Source: Coneutiohabitans sp964457925 (GTDB taxonomy: Bacteria > Zhuqueibacterota > Zhuqueibacteria > Zhuqueibacterales > Zhuqueibacteraceae). Taken from it: 64,000 nt of DNA. The translations under genes and the position numbers were made by a program. The stretch is taken from assembly GCA_964457925.1 (NCBI GenBank), contig CAYWGH010000006.1:124001-188000 (forward strand). The letters are read 5' to 3'. Of the stretch, positions 52,025-59,416 are shown piece by piece. The notes under the pieces were generated by a model. That model saw only the letters and a program-made list of their open reading frames with translations, was not told where the DNA came from and ran no database searches. Every line of letters starts with the position of its first letter. Position 1 is the first letter of the stretch.

Positions 52025-53194
52025 ATGCACAACTCTCAGGCTGTAACTCTTAGCGCGGAAGAAATTCAGCGCTACAGTCGCCACTTGATTTTGCCGGAAG
52101 TTGCCATGTCCGGTCAAAAGAAATTAAAAGCTGCCAGCATCTTGTTGATTGGCACCGGCGGGCTGGGCTCGCCGCTGGCAATGTATCTGGCTGCCGCAGG
52201 CGTCGGGCGCCTGGGCCTGGTTGATTTCGACGTTGTCGATTCGTCCAATTTGCAGCGCCAGGTCATCCATTCGACGCAGAATGTCGGCAAATCAAAATTG
52301 GCCAGCGCAAAAAATTTTATTGCCGGCATCAATCCCAATGTTCACGTGGAAACGTATGAAACCCGCTTCAGCGCGGACAATGCGCTGGCAATTGCCAAAG
52401 ATTACGATCTCGTGATTGACGGCACGGACAATTTTCCCACCCGCTACCTGGTGAATGATGTTTGTGTGCTGCTGAAAAAGCCCAATGTTTACGGCAGCAT
52501 TTTTCGCTTCGAAGGCCAGGCCAGCGTGTTTTGGGCGGAACAGGGGCCGTGCTATCGCTGCTTATATCCCGAACCGCCGCCGCCCGGACTGGTGCCGAGC
52601 TGCGCGGAAGGCGGCGTGTTGGGTGTGTTGCCGGGCATTATCGGAACCATTCAAGCGAATGAAGCGATCAAGCTCATTCTCGGCGCGGGCGAGCCGCTGA
52701 TTGGCAGACTCTTGCTTTTCGATGCGCTGGCCATGCACTTTCGCGAAATGAAATTGCGCAAAGACCCGAACTGCCCCATTTGCGGTCCGCATCCCACCAT
52801 CACCGGGTTGATCGACTACGAACAATTTTGCGGCATGCCGGTGGTGGAAGATGATGGCCGGGATGGCAAGATCGTCAATAGCTTCGACATCTCTGCCACC
52901 GAGCTTGCCCAGCGATTGAAAAACGAGCCGATTTATTTGCTCGATGTGCGTGAAGTTTATGAGTATGAAATTTGCGCGATTCCGGGAGCGACGCTGATCC
53001 CGCTGCCGCAACTGCCGGAACGCCTCGCAGAAATCAACGGGGCGCAACCGATTGTGGCCTATTGCCGCACCGGCAAGCGCAGCGCCAAGGCCGTGAAGCT
53101 GTTGCAACAAGCAGGATATGTTTCGGCCAAAAATCTTGCCGGCGGCATTCATGCCTGGGCCGATGACGTCGATCCCTCGCTGCCAAAATATTGA
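52025..53194 (+). CDS. moeB: MoeB-type sulfur-carrier adenylyltransferase with rhodanese domain
   Basis: 389 residues. E1-like ThiF domain: YSRHLILPEVAMSGQKKLKA, LLIGTGGLGSPLAMYLAAAG, LVIDGTDNFPTRYLVNDVC and zinc pairs CYRC and CPIC. After residue 285 a rhodanese domain with the persulfide Cys in IVAYCRTGKRSAKAVKLL. It adenylates the C-terminal Gly of the carrier and transfers sulfur from the rhodanese Cys, making the thiocarboxylate. Position directly after the carrier gene (75 bases) assigns it to cysteine synthesis, though a second role with MoaD or ThiS is possible. Confidence 0.95.
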   Translation: MHNSQAVTLSAEEIQRYSRHLILPEVAMSGQKKLKAASILLIGTGGLGSPLAMYLAAAGVGRLGLVDFDVVDSSNLQRQVIHSTQNVGKSKLASAKNFIAGINPNVHVETYETRFSADNALAIAKDYDLVIDGTDNFPTRYLVNDVCVLLKKPNVYGSIFRFEGQASVFWAEQGPCYRCLYPEPPPPGLVPSCAEGGVLGVLPGIIGTIQANEAIKLILGAGEPLIGRLLLFDALAMHFREMKLRKDPNCPICGPHPTITGLIDYEQFCGMPVVEDDGRDGKIVNSFDISATELAQRLKNEPIYLLDVREVYEYEICAIPGATLIPLPQLPERLAEINGAQPIVAYCRTGKRSAKAVKLLQQAGYVSAKNLAGGIHAWADDVDPSLPKY

Positions 53195-53276
53195 TTGGTT
53201 ATTTGCATTCGCGTTGCTAAGTTTTCGGCGCAATCAACAAACGGATCAAGAAAACGGCCGGGATTCATTGCGTTTC

Positions 53277-54179
53277 ATGCCAGACTGGCAACTGAAAATC
53301 CTCAAATCCATTTTGCGACTGCGGCGCTTTCTCGTCCTGCGCGACAACGTTGCGATCACGCAGCAGCGCGAAGCGTTTGAAAAATTCGCCAAACGTTTTA
53401 GCGTTGGCCGCGAAGTTCTTTGCCGGCCGGTTTCGGCAGGCGGAGTGCCGGCCGAATGGATGGTCTCGCCGGCAACGAATGACGCGCGCGTCATTTTGTA
53501 CTTACACGGCGGCGGTTACAACCTGGGTTCATTGCACACCCATCGCGCGCTCGCGGCGCGCATTGGCCGCGCCTGCCGCGCGCGTGTGCTGACGATTGCG
53601 TATCGCCTGGCGCCCGAGCATTTATTCCCGGCGGCAATCGAGGACACGGTGAAAACGTACTGCTGGCTGTTGGCCGAGGGTGTGCTGCCGGATCAACTCG
53701 TGCTTGCCGGCGATTCTGCCGGCGGCGGACTGGCGATTGCGACGCTCGTTTCATTGCGCTATCACGGCGAGCCGTTGCCCGCAGCCGCTGTTTGTCTGTC
53801 GCCCTGGGTTGATCTGGAATTGACCGGACACTCACTCACGGCCAACGCCGCAACTGATCCGGTATTGACTCGCGCAGCGTTACGTGCGTGGGCAAAAAAT
53901 TATTTGGGTGGAAAAGATCCGCGCACGCCCCTCGCTTCTCCGCTGTATGCGGATTTACACGGGCTGCCGCCGCTATTGCTGCAAGTCGGGTCGGAAGAGA
54001 TTCTATACGATGATGCAGTGCGGCTGGCCGAACGCGCGTTGGCGGCCGGGGTGAAGGTCAAGCTGGAGGTAAGCAAGAACATGTTTCATGGCTGGCATCT
54101 CTTCGCCGAAAAATTGCCGGAGGCACAACAGGCCATCGCACGCCTTGCGAAATTTATTGAGGGGCATTGGGCGGCATGA
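53277..54179 (+). CDS. Alpha/beta hydrolase (HSL-type esterase)
   Basis: 300 residues from ATG 53277; the open frame reaches back to 53118 inside moeB but the extra 53 residues look non-coding. HSL motifs: VILYLHGGGYNLGSLHTHRA (oxyanion HGGG), LVLAGDSAGGGLAIATL (nucleophilic Ser), and the Asp/His region EEILYDDAVRLAERA and NMFHGWHLF. A carboxylesterase or lipase of unknown substrate. It is the last gene of the plus-strand run, after moeB by 82 bases, and converges with the ABC transporter. Confidence 0.9.
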   Translation: MPDWQLKILKSILRLRRFLVLRDNVAITQQREAFEKFAKRFSVGREVLCRPVSAGGVPAEWMVSPATNDARVILYLHGGGYNLGSLHTHRALAARIGRACRARVLTIAYRLAPEHLFPAAIEDTVKTYCWLLAEGVLPDQLVLAGDSAGGGLAIATLVSLRYHGEPLPAAAVCLSPWVDLELTGHSLTANAATDPVLTRAALRAWAKNYLGGKDPRTPLASPLYADLHGLPPLLLQVGSEEILYDDAVRLAERALAAGVKVKLEVSKNMFHGWHLFAEKLPEAQQAIARLAKFIEGHWAA

Positions 54180-54404
54180 GGCAACGCGGGTAACGGCAAT
54201 TGCGCGGGACAACATCTTAAAACTCCTGCCGCAACAATGCAAGTCAATCGCCAACCAAAACCTGCGCCAGTTTTCAGACGAATTGAAAATCACAATTCCT
54301 CGAGCAGCTATGCGAGCCTCGCCCAAAAATTGAAATCCCACAACAAAGACCAAAACCGTTTCAGCCGAATTTCAATTGCCCAGGCGGAGGACTTTAGACT
54401 TCAT

Positions 54405-54462
54405 TGAGCCACCGATGAACACTGCTGTTCACGGATTTTTTGTTTCAATTTCATCCGTGGCC
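54405..54462. repeat. Intergenic inverted repeat between converging genes
   Basis: TGAACA/TGTTCA arms around CTGC (54417-54432) followed by CGGATTTTTTG, inside a larger pairing of CCACCGATGA (54411) with TTTCATCCGTGG (54445). Resembles a widespread intergenic repeat. May also terminate the esterase transcript. Confidence 0.4.
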
Positions 54463-55266
54463 CTACACCAGCTTTGTGACAATGCGCTCGCGATTCAGCG
54501 TGCGCACAAGCCAGCGATAGACAAACACATCGATGACGTAAATCACCGCGCCCGCAATCAGGTTCACCGGCACGGTGAGATAGAGCACGCCCTTCACTTG
54601 TGAAATCATCACGCCGATAATGGGCAGCAGCAACAGCGCAGAGATTTGCTGCGCCTCCCACACGCCGGCCGCCCGCTGGGAAACGGCAACCACCATCGCC
54701 AATGAAAGAAAGCTCAGACCGGGTGTGAGCCAGAAAATCAACGTCACCCAGTTCGCCGTGGGAAAGATCAAGCGTCCGAAAAACGGGTACGCGAACGCAT
54801 TGACCAGCACTCCGTAAACCACAAAAGATAGCCACGCGATCAGGACGGCGGGAACAACACAAACCGCAACCTTGCCCAACACCAGCTCTTTGTCCGTGAC
54901 CGGCGTGTAGAGCAAGCCTTCGATGGTTTTGCGTTCCTTCTCACCCGCAAAGCTGCTGGCGGCGATGATGCTGGCGTTCATCACCGGAATCAGTAAAAAA
55001 AACGGCGCGAGAATGAAGATGAGCATCGTGTAGATGACCGCCTGTTGTTCGTTCAAATCCGGCGGCAGTCCGATTTTTGACATGTTTTTCAGCATCTCGG
55101 CGGTGCTCGGGTCAGCCACCGCCTGCGTGGCGGCGAGCACAAGAATCACCGGCAGCACCACCACAAAAATTACCGGCAAAATCAACATGGGCAGCATGGC
55201 CTGCTTGCTCTGGCGCAGTTCCTTCCAATCTTTGATGAAGATGATTTTAATCCGGCGAATGTCCAT
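54463..55266 (-). CDS. ABC-2-type transporter permease
   Basis: 267 residues from ATG 55266. About six membrane segments: MLPMLILPVIFVVVLPVILV, IFILAPFFLLIPVMNASIIA, VAVCVVPAVLIAWLSFVVYG, FWLTPGLSFLSLAMVVA, and others. The loop AASSFAGEKERKTIEGLLYT is characteristic of NatB-like or ABC-2 permeases that export drugs, sodium or polysaccharides. It overlaps the ATPase gene by 20 bases, so they form one transporter. Confidence 0.9.
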   Translation of the reverse strand: MDIRRIKIIFIKDWKELRQSKQAMLPMLILPVIFVVVLPVILVLAATQAVADPSTAEMLKNMSKIGLPPDLNEQQAVIYTMLIFILAPFFLLIPVMNASIIAASSFAGEKERKTIEGLLYTPVTDKELVLGKVAVCVVPAVLIAWLSFVVYGVLVNAFAYPFFGRLIFPTANWVTLIFWLTPGLSFLSLAMVVAVSQRAAGVWEAQQISALLLLPIIGVMISQVKGVLYLTVPVNLIAGAVIYVIDVFVYRWLVRTLNRERIVTKLV

Positions 55267-56194
55267 GATTCTCCCGCGGCATGAGGGCAAAATAAATATC
55301 CTTCAATGACGGCCGCTCTTCCTCGACGGCCAAAATTTCAGCGCCGGCATGCACCATGAGCTTGACAACTTGGGCAATTTCGGTTTCATTTTTGAGCGCG
55401 ATGTTGAGGCTGTGATCCTGTTCAGCAACTTGCGCCGCGTAGCCTTGCCGGTTGAGCGCAGCAAGAATCTCCGCGCGCAGGTGAAGCAAGCGGATGCGAA
55501 ACGACAACTCCGGCCAAAGCTGCGCGCGCAAAGCGGAGATCGTTCCGCTCGCCAGCATTCGGCCACGATGGATGATTGCGATGGCTTCGCACAAAAACTC
55601 GACTTCTTCGAGGCGATGCGAGCACAGGAAAACCGTGCGCTTTTTATCGGCAATAAATTTGCGCAAATAAAGCAACAGATCTTCCGACGCTTCAGGGTCG
55701 AGGCCGGCAGTCGGCTCATCGAGAAACAAAATTTCAGGATCATGAATCAACGCGCGCGCGATGGCCAGCTTCTGCTTCATGCCCTTGCTGAACCCGCCGA
55801 CCAGCGCGTCCCGCCTGTCCGTCAGCTCGAACATCTCAAGCAAGGTTGCGATGCGTGCAGCAAGGCGGCTTCCTGCCAGGCCGTAAAGCATGCCCCAGAT
55901 TTCCAGGTTGTCATGCGCCGAAAGTTTGTCATACAGATTGGTGTCGGTTTGCACGCCGCAACGCGCGCGAATCTGGTTGCTTTCCGTTGCGATATTATGG
56001 CCGAGCACAAACGCCTCACCGGCGCTGGGTTGCAATAAACCGTTCAACAGACGCACGGCCGTGGTTTTGCCTGCGCCGTTGGGACCGAGAAAGCCGAACA
56101 CCGTTCCCGGCGCAACCGAAATGCTTACATGATCAAGGGCAAGAAGCTCGCCAAAGCGTTTCGTCAAATTCGAGGTTGTGATGATCGCTTGCAT
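55247..56194 (-). CDS. ABC transporter ATP-binding protein (NatA-like)
   Basis: 315 residues. Walker A FGFLGPNGAGKTTAVRLL, signature GGFSKGMKQKLAIARALI, Walker B EILFLDEPTAGLDPEASEDL and the H-loop LCSHRLEEVEFL are complete. The C-terminal DUF4162-like extension is typical of export ATPases paired with ABC-2 permeases. It energises the permease at 54463-55266; the substrate is unknown. It is divergent from the CBS-domain gene downstream. Confidence 0.95.
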   Translation of the reverse strand: MQAIITTSNLTKRFGELLALDHVSISVAPGTVFGFLGPNGAGKTTAVRLLNGLLQPSAGEAFVLGHNIATESNQIRARCGVQTDTNLYDKLSAHDNLEIWGMLYGLAGSRLAARIATLLEMFELTDRRDALVGGFSKGMKQKLAIARALIHDPEILFLDEPTAGLDPEASEDLLLYLRKFIADKKRTVFLCSHRLEEVEFLCEAIAIIHRGRMLASGTISALRAQLWPELSFRIRLLHLRAEILAALNRQGYAAQVAEQDHSLNIALKNETEIAQVVKLMVHAGAEILAVEEERPSLKDIYFALMPRENHGHSPD

Positions 56195-56283
56195 AACGAA
56201 ATTTTCATTGTTTGCCAGACTTTTTTCAGTTACTCTTCATCACTAAAAATGCCGTGAGGATGAAGACTTTGGGAGCTAAAGGC

Positions 56284-57360
56284 ATGGAAGGTGTGCTAGC
56301 GTTCTTTCGCCAATTGTTGGGCTTGTTGTCAATTCCGTTGCTGGTTTTATTAAACAGCTTTTTTGTTGCCGCAGAATTTGCGTTGGTGGCAGTGCGGCGC
56401 ACCAGGGTCGAAGAAATGGTGCGGCAAGGCCGCCTGGGCGCTGAGGCGGTGCGCCGCGCGACCCGCCATCTCGACGACGCAATTGCGGCAACGCAACTTG
56501 GTATTACGCTGGCGAGCCTCGCGCTGGGCTGGGTTGGTGAACCGGCAATGGCATTGTTGCTCGAACCGGTATTAAACTGGCTACCCTTCACGGTTTCGGA
56601 AATGGCGCGGCATTCTCTCTCGGCGATGACCGCTTTCACGTTGATCACTTTCCTGCACGTCGTCATCGGCGAACTGGCGCCAAAGGCTCTGGCGCTGCAA
56701 CGCCCCGATGAAGTTTCGCTGGTGATTGCCACGCCGCTGTTGTTGTTTGCAAAGATCATGCGTCCGGTCATTTTGATGATGAACACGGCCGGCAACTGGG
56801 TGGTGCGCCGCCTCGGCTTCCAGCCCGTGTCCGGCCATCAGATGGTGCATTCGGTGGATGAGTTGAGCCTGCTCGTCGAGGAAACCAGCCGCGCCGGCAT
56901 TTTATCTCCGGATCAGGCGAATTATTTGCGCAACGTGTTTCGCTTATCCACCAAGCGTGTGCGCGATATTCTCATCCCGCGCGAGCGGGTTGCCGCCCTG
57001 GAAGTGCATGCGCCGGAAAGCAAAATTATGGAGGCCGTGCGCGAAGGCGCGCACACGCGCATGCCGGTTTTCACCGGAAGTTTTGATAATATTGTCGGCA
57101 TCGTCAATGCGAAAGATTTGTTTTACTTTTTCAGCTTGCGCGGCATGATCACATTGAGCGATGCCATGTATCCGCCGGTATTTTTTCCGCCCAATTTGTC
57201 GGTGGCCATTGCCCTGCGCGAGTTTCGCAAGCAGAAAAAACAAATGGCGGTCGTGAAAGAACGTGAAGGCCCGGTGCTCGGTATTGTCACGCTCGAAGAC
57301 GTGCTGGAAGAGATCGTTGGTGAGATTGAAGACGAGCATGACGCGCAGCAGGAGTACTGA
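56284..57360 (+). CDS. CNNM/hemolysin-C-like membrane protein with CBS domains
   Basis: 358 residues from ATG 56284, behind GGGAG; starts at 56260 or 56212 are possible. Membrane DUF21 domain: LLVLLNSFFVAAEFALVAVR, TAFTLITFLHVVIGELAPKA. Two CBS domains follow (RVRDILIPRERVAALEVHAP; GIVTLEDVLEEIVGEI). The C-terminal CorC_HlyC transporter-associated domain is missing; usual proteins are about 430 residues. CNNM proteins bind Mg/ATP and affect magnesium transport. The lack of the C-terminal domain is not rare in this family. Confidence 0.9.
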   Translation: MEGVLAFFRQLLGLLSIPLLVLLNSFFVAAEFALVAVRRTRVEEMVRQGRLGAEAVRRATRHLDDAIAATQLGITLASLALGWVGEPAMALLLEPVLNWLPFTVSEMARHSLSAMTAFTLITFLHVVIGELAPKALALQRPDEVSLVIATPLLLFAKIMRPVILMMNTAGNWVVRRLGFQPVSGHQMVHSVDELSLLVEETSRAGILSPDQANYLRNVFRLSTKRVRDILIPRERVAALEVHAPESKIMEAVREGAHTRMPVFTGSFDNIVGIVNAKDLFYFFSLRGMITLSDAMYPPVFFPPNLSVAIALREFRKQKKQMAVVKEREGPVLGIVTLEDVLEEIVGEIEDEHDAQQEY

Positions 57361-57704
57361 TTTTACAGCATTCTTCATTTGCCTGTCTAGGTTGTCATTC
57401 CACAAGAATTTTGTGAAGCTGGCATCCCCAGCCGGATATTCACAAGATTCCTACAAATGACATATTCACTCAATCGCAAAAACGCTGTCCTGCCGCAAGC
57501 TGTCAAAACGCGGTGAAGCGGCATGTTACTGATATGCGTCATTCATTCGACGAGAAGTACAGGGAAAGCTCAAGCATTGAACATTTTGAGAAGTACACTA
57601 TTTCTCCTGGGCAGATTAACGTACGTGCCGCGCGAAACACCCCAAATCCCCTAAAAGATTTTCTACCAGTTTCGATGGCAAAATTCAAAGGTGCCCAAGT
57701 AGAA
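57361..57704. other. 344-base gap with an imperfect hairpin
   Basis: A 74-base element at 57391-57464 has imperfect inverted ends (TTGTCATTCCACAAGAATTT on one side, TGTCATTTGTAGGAATCTTG read from the other). It resembles a small hairpin repeat; I see no second copy in the window. A 67-codon frame at 57513-57716 resembles nothing known, ends inside the purK 3' end and is probably not a gene. Confidence 0.45.
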
Positions 57705-58841
57705 TCATTTAACTAATGATTCACGCGCTGCGACGACGCGCGCATGCGCGGCTTCAACCGAGTCTGCCAGCGCGGTGAGGTGTCCCATCTTGCGGCCGAT
57801 GCGCGCGCCCAGCTTGCCGTACAGATGAAGCTTCACTTCGGGGAACGCTGTAACCGCCGGCCAGTTCGGTTCACCATTTTCCCACAACTCGCCGAGCAAA
57901 TTCGCCATGGCCGCCGGGCGTAATTGCTGAGTTGACCCCAGCGGCAAGCCGCACACCGCGCGCAATTGCTGCTCGAATTGGCTGGTGACGCATGCCTCAA
58001 TCGTCAAATGGCCGGAATTGTGCGGGCGCGGGGCAAGCTCGTTTACCAACAGTTTGTCATCTTTTGTGACAAAAAATTCCACACACAAAACGCCCACCAC
58101 TTTGAGCTTATCCAAAATGCCGTGTGCAATCTCAACCGCGTCTTTCGCCACTTTGGGCGACACCCGGCCGGGCGCAAGCGTGAGATCGAGGATGTGATTT
58201 CGATGTGAATTTTCCATGACGCCATAGTGCACAAACGCTCCATCAAGGCCGCGCGCCGCCACCACTGAAACCTCTTTGCTGAAATCCGCAAACGCCTCCA
58301 GCACACCTTCGTTTTCTTCCAAAAAATCAAACGCCTCGCTCGCCTCCTCCATCGAATTGATTTTGGATTGACCTTTGCCGTCATATCCAAAACTGGCGGT
58401 TTTGAGCACCGCCGGAAAACCGATTTTCTGCAAAGCCGTCCGCAAATCCGCCAAAGACTTGACCGGCTGAAACGATGCCACCGGAAAACCGGCATCGGCC
58501 AGAAATATTTTTTCACGCAAGCGATTTTGAGTGATGTGCAGCACTTCTGCGCTGGGATGCACCGGCACATACGCCGCAGCAACTGCAGCAGCCGCTGCGG
58601 AAATATTCTCAAATTCAAACGTCACCACATTAACATCGCGCACAAAATCCCGCACCGCATCAAGATCGTCATACGGCGCAACGATTTCGCGGTCTGCAAT
58701 TTGGCCGGTGGGTGAATCCGTATCGATGGAAAGCGTGTGCACGCGATAGCCCATACGCCGCGCCGCGAGCGCGAGCATGCGGCCCAGTTGGCCGCTGCCC
58801 AAAATGCCAATGGTTGCCCCGGGCAAGATGATGTGATTCAT
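57705..58841 (-). CDS. purK: 5-(carboxyamino)imidazole ribonucleotide synthase
   Basis: 378 residues from ATG 58841; an ATG at 58883, overlapping purE, is equally possible. ATP-grasp enzyme: IILPGATIGILGSGQLGRML, FPAVLKTASFGYDGKGQSKI (ATP-binding), GVLCVEFFVTKDDKLLVNEL, APRPHNSGHLTIEACVTSQF. It carboxylates AIR with bicarbonate and ATP in purine synthesis. PurE follows upstream and converts the product to CAIR, so the two form the bacterial two-step route. Confidence 0.96.
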   Translation of the reverse strand: MNHIILPGATIGILGSGQLGRMLALAARRMGYRVHTLSIDTDSPTGQIADREIVAPYDDLDAVRDFVRDVNVVTFEFENISAAAAAVAAAYVPVHPSAEVLHITQNRLREKIFLADAGFPVASFQPVKSLADLRTALQKIGFPAVLKTASFGYDGKGQSKINSMEEASEAFDFLEENEGVLEAFADFSKEVSVVAARGLDGAFVHYGVMENSHRNHILDLTLAPGRVSPKVAKDAVEIAHGILDKLKVVGVLCVEFFVTKDDKLLVNELAPRPHNSGHLTIEACVTSQFEQQLRAVCGLPLGSTQQLRPAAMANLLGELWENGEPNWPAVTAFPEVKLHLYGKLGARIGRKMGHLTALADSVEAAHARVVAARESLVK

Positions 58842-58866
58842 GGCAGCTTTCTCTTTCTTGAAAAAT

Positions 58867-59367
58867 TTAAGGAAGCGTGTCATTCAAAACTCTCTGCGTT
58901 TGTTGTTGGCGGAATAGGCGCAGCCGTTCACGCAACGCCGGGCGCGTGTTGGCCAATATGGCAACCGCGAACAAAGCGGCGTTGGTTGCGCCCGCTGCGC
59001 CAATGGCCAGTGTGCCAACCGGAATGCCCGCGGGCATCTGCACAATTGCAAGAAGGGAATCCATGCCCTTGAGCGCGCGGCTTTCGACCGGCACGCCGAG
59101 CACGGGAATCAGTGTTTGCGCCGCTGTCATGCCGGGCAAATGCGCTGCACCGCCCGCCCCCGCAATGATGACCTCAATTCCACGCGACTCCGCGCTTGCT
59201 GCAAATTCTGCCAGCCAGGCCGGCGTACGATGCGCGGAGACGATGCGGCATTCGTGCGGCACCTCAAATTGCGCCAGCACCTCCGCCGCATGGCGCATGG
59301 TCTCCCAATCTGATTTGCTGCCCATGATCACGGATACCAGCGGAGAAGCCGTTGATAGTTCAGACAT
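58867..59367 (-). CDS. purE: N5-carboxyaminoimidazole ribonucleotide mutase
   Basis: 166 residues. Class I PurE signatures: SVIMGSKSDWETMRHAAEVL, ECRIVSAHRTPAWLAEFAAS, IIAGAGGAAHLPGMTAAQTL and PAGIPVGTLAIGAAGATNAA. It moves the carboxylate within the substrate made by PurK; the active His is in SAHRTP. It is upstream of purK with a small overlap or gap, depending on the purK start. Confidence 0.96.
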   Translation of the reverse strand: MSELSTASPLVSVIMGSKSDWETMRHAAEVLAQFEVPHECRIVSAHRTPAWLAEFAASAESRGIEVIIAGAGGAAHLPGMTAAQTLIPVLGVPVESRALKGMDSLLAIVQMPAGIPVGTLAIGAAGATNAALFAVAILANTRPALRERLRLFRQQQTQRVLNDTLP

Positions 59368-59416
59368 GTTTTGTTCGTCGACCTTTCAGCGAGAGGTTGT
59401 TACACGCCGAAAAACT

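Noticed and set aside
57513..57716. 67-codon plus-strand frame in the gap before purK
   Set aside because: No similarity I recognise, no good ribosome site, overlaps the purK 3' end.
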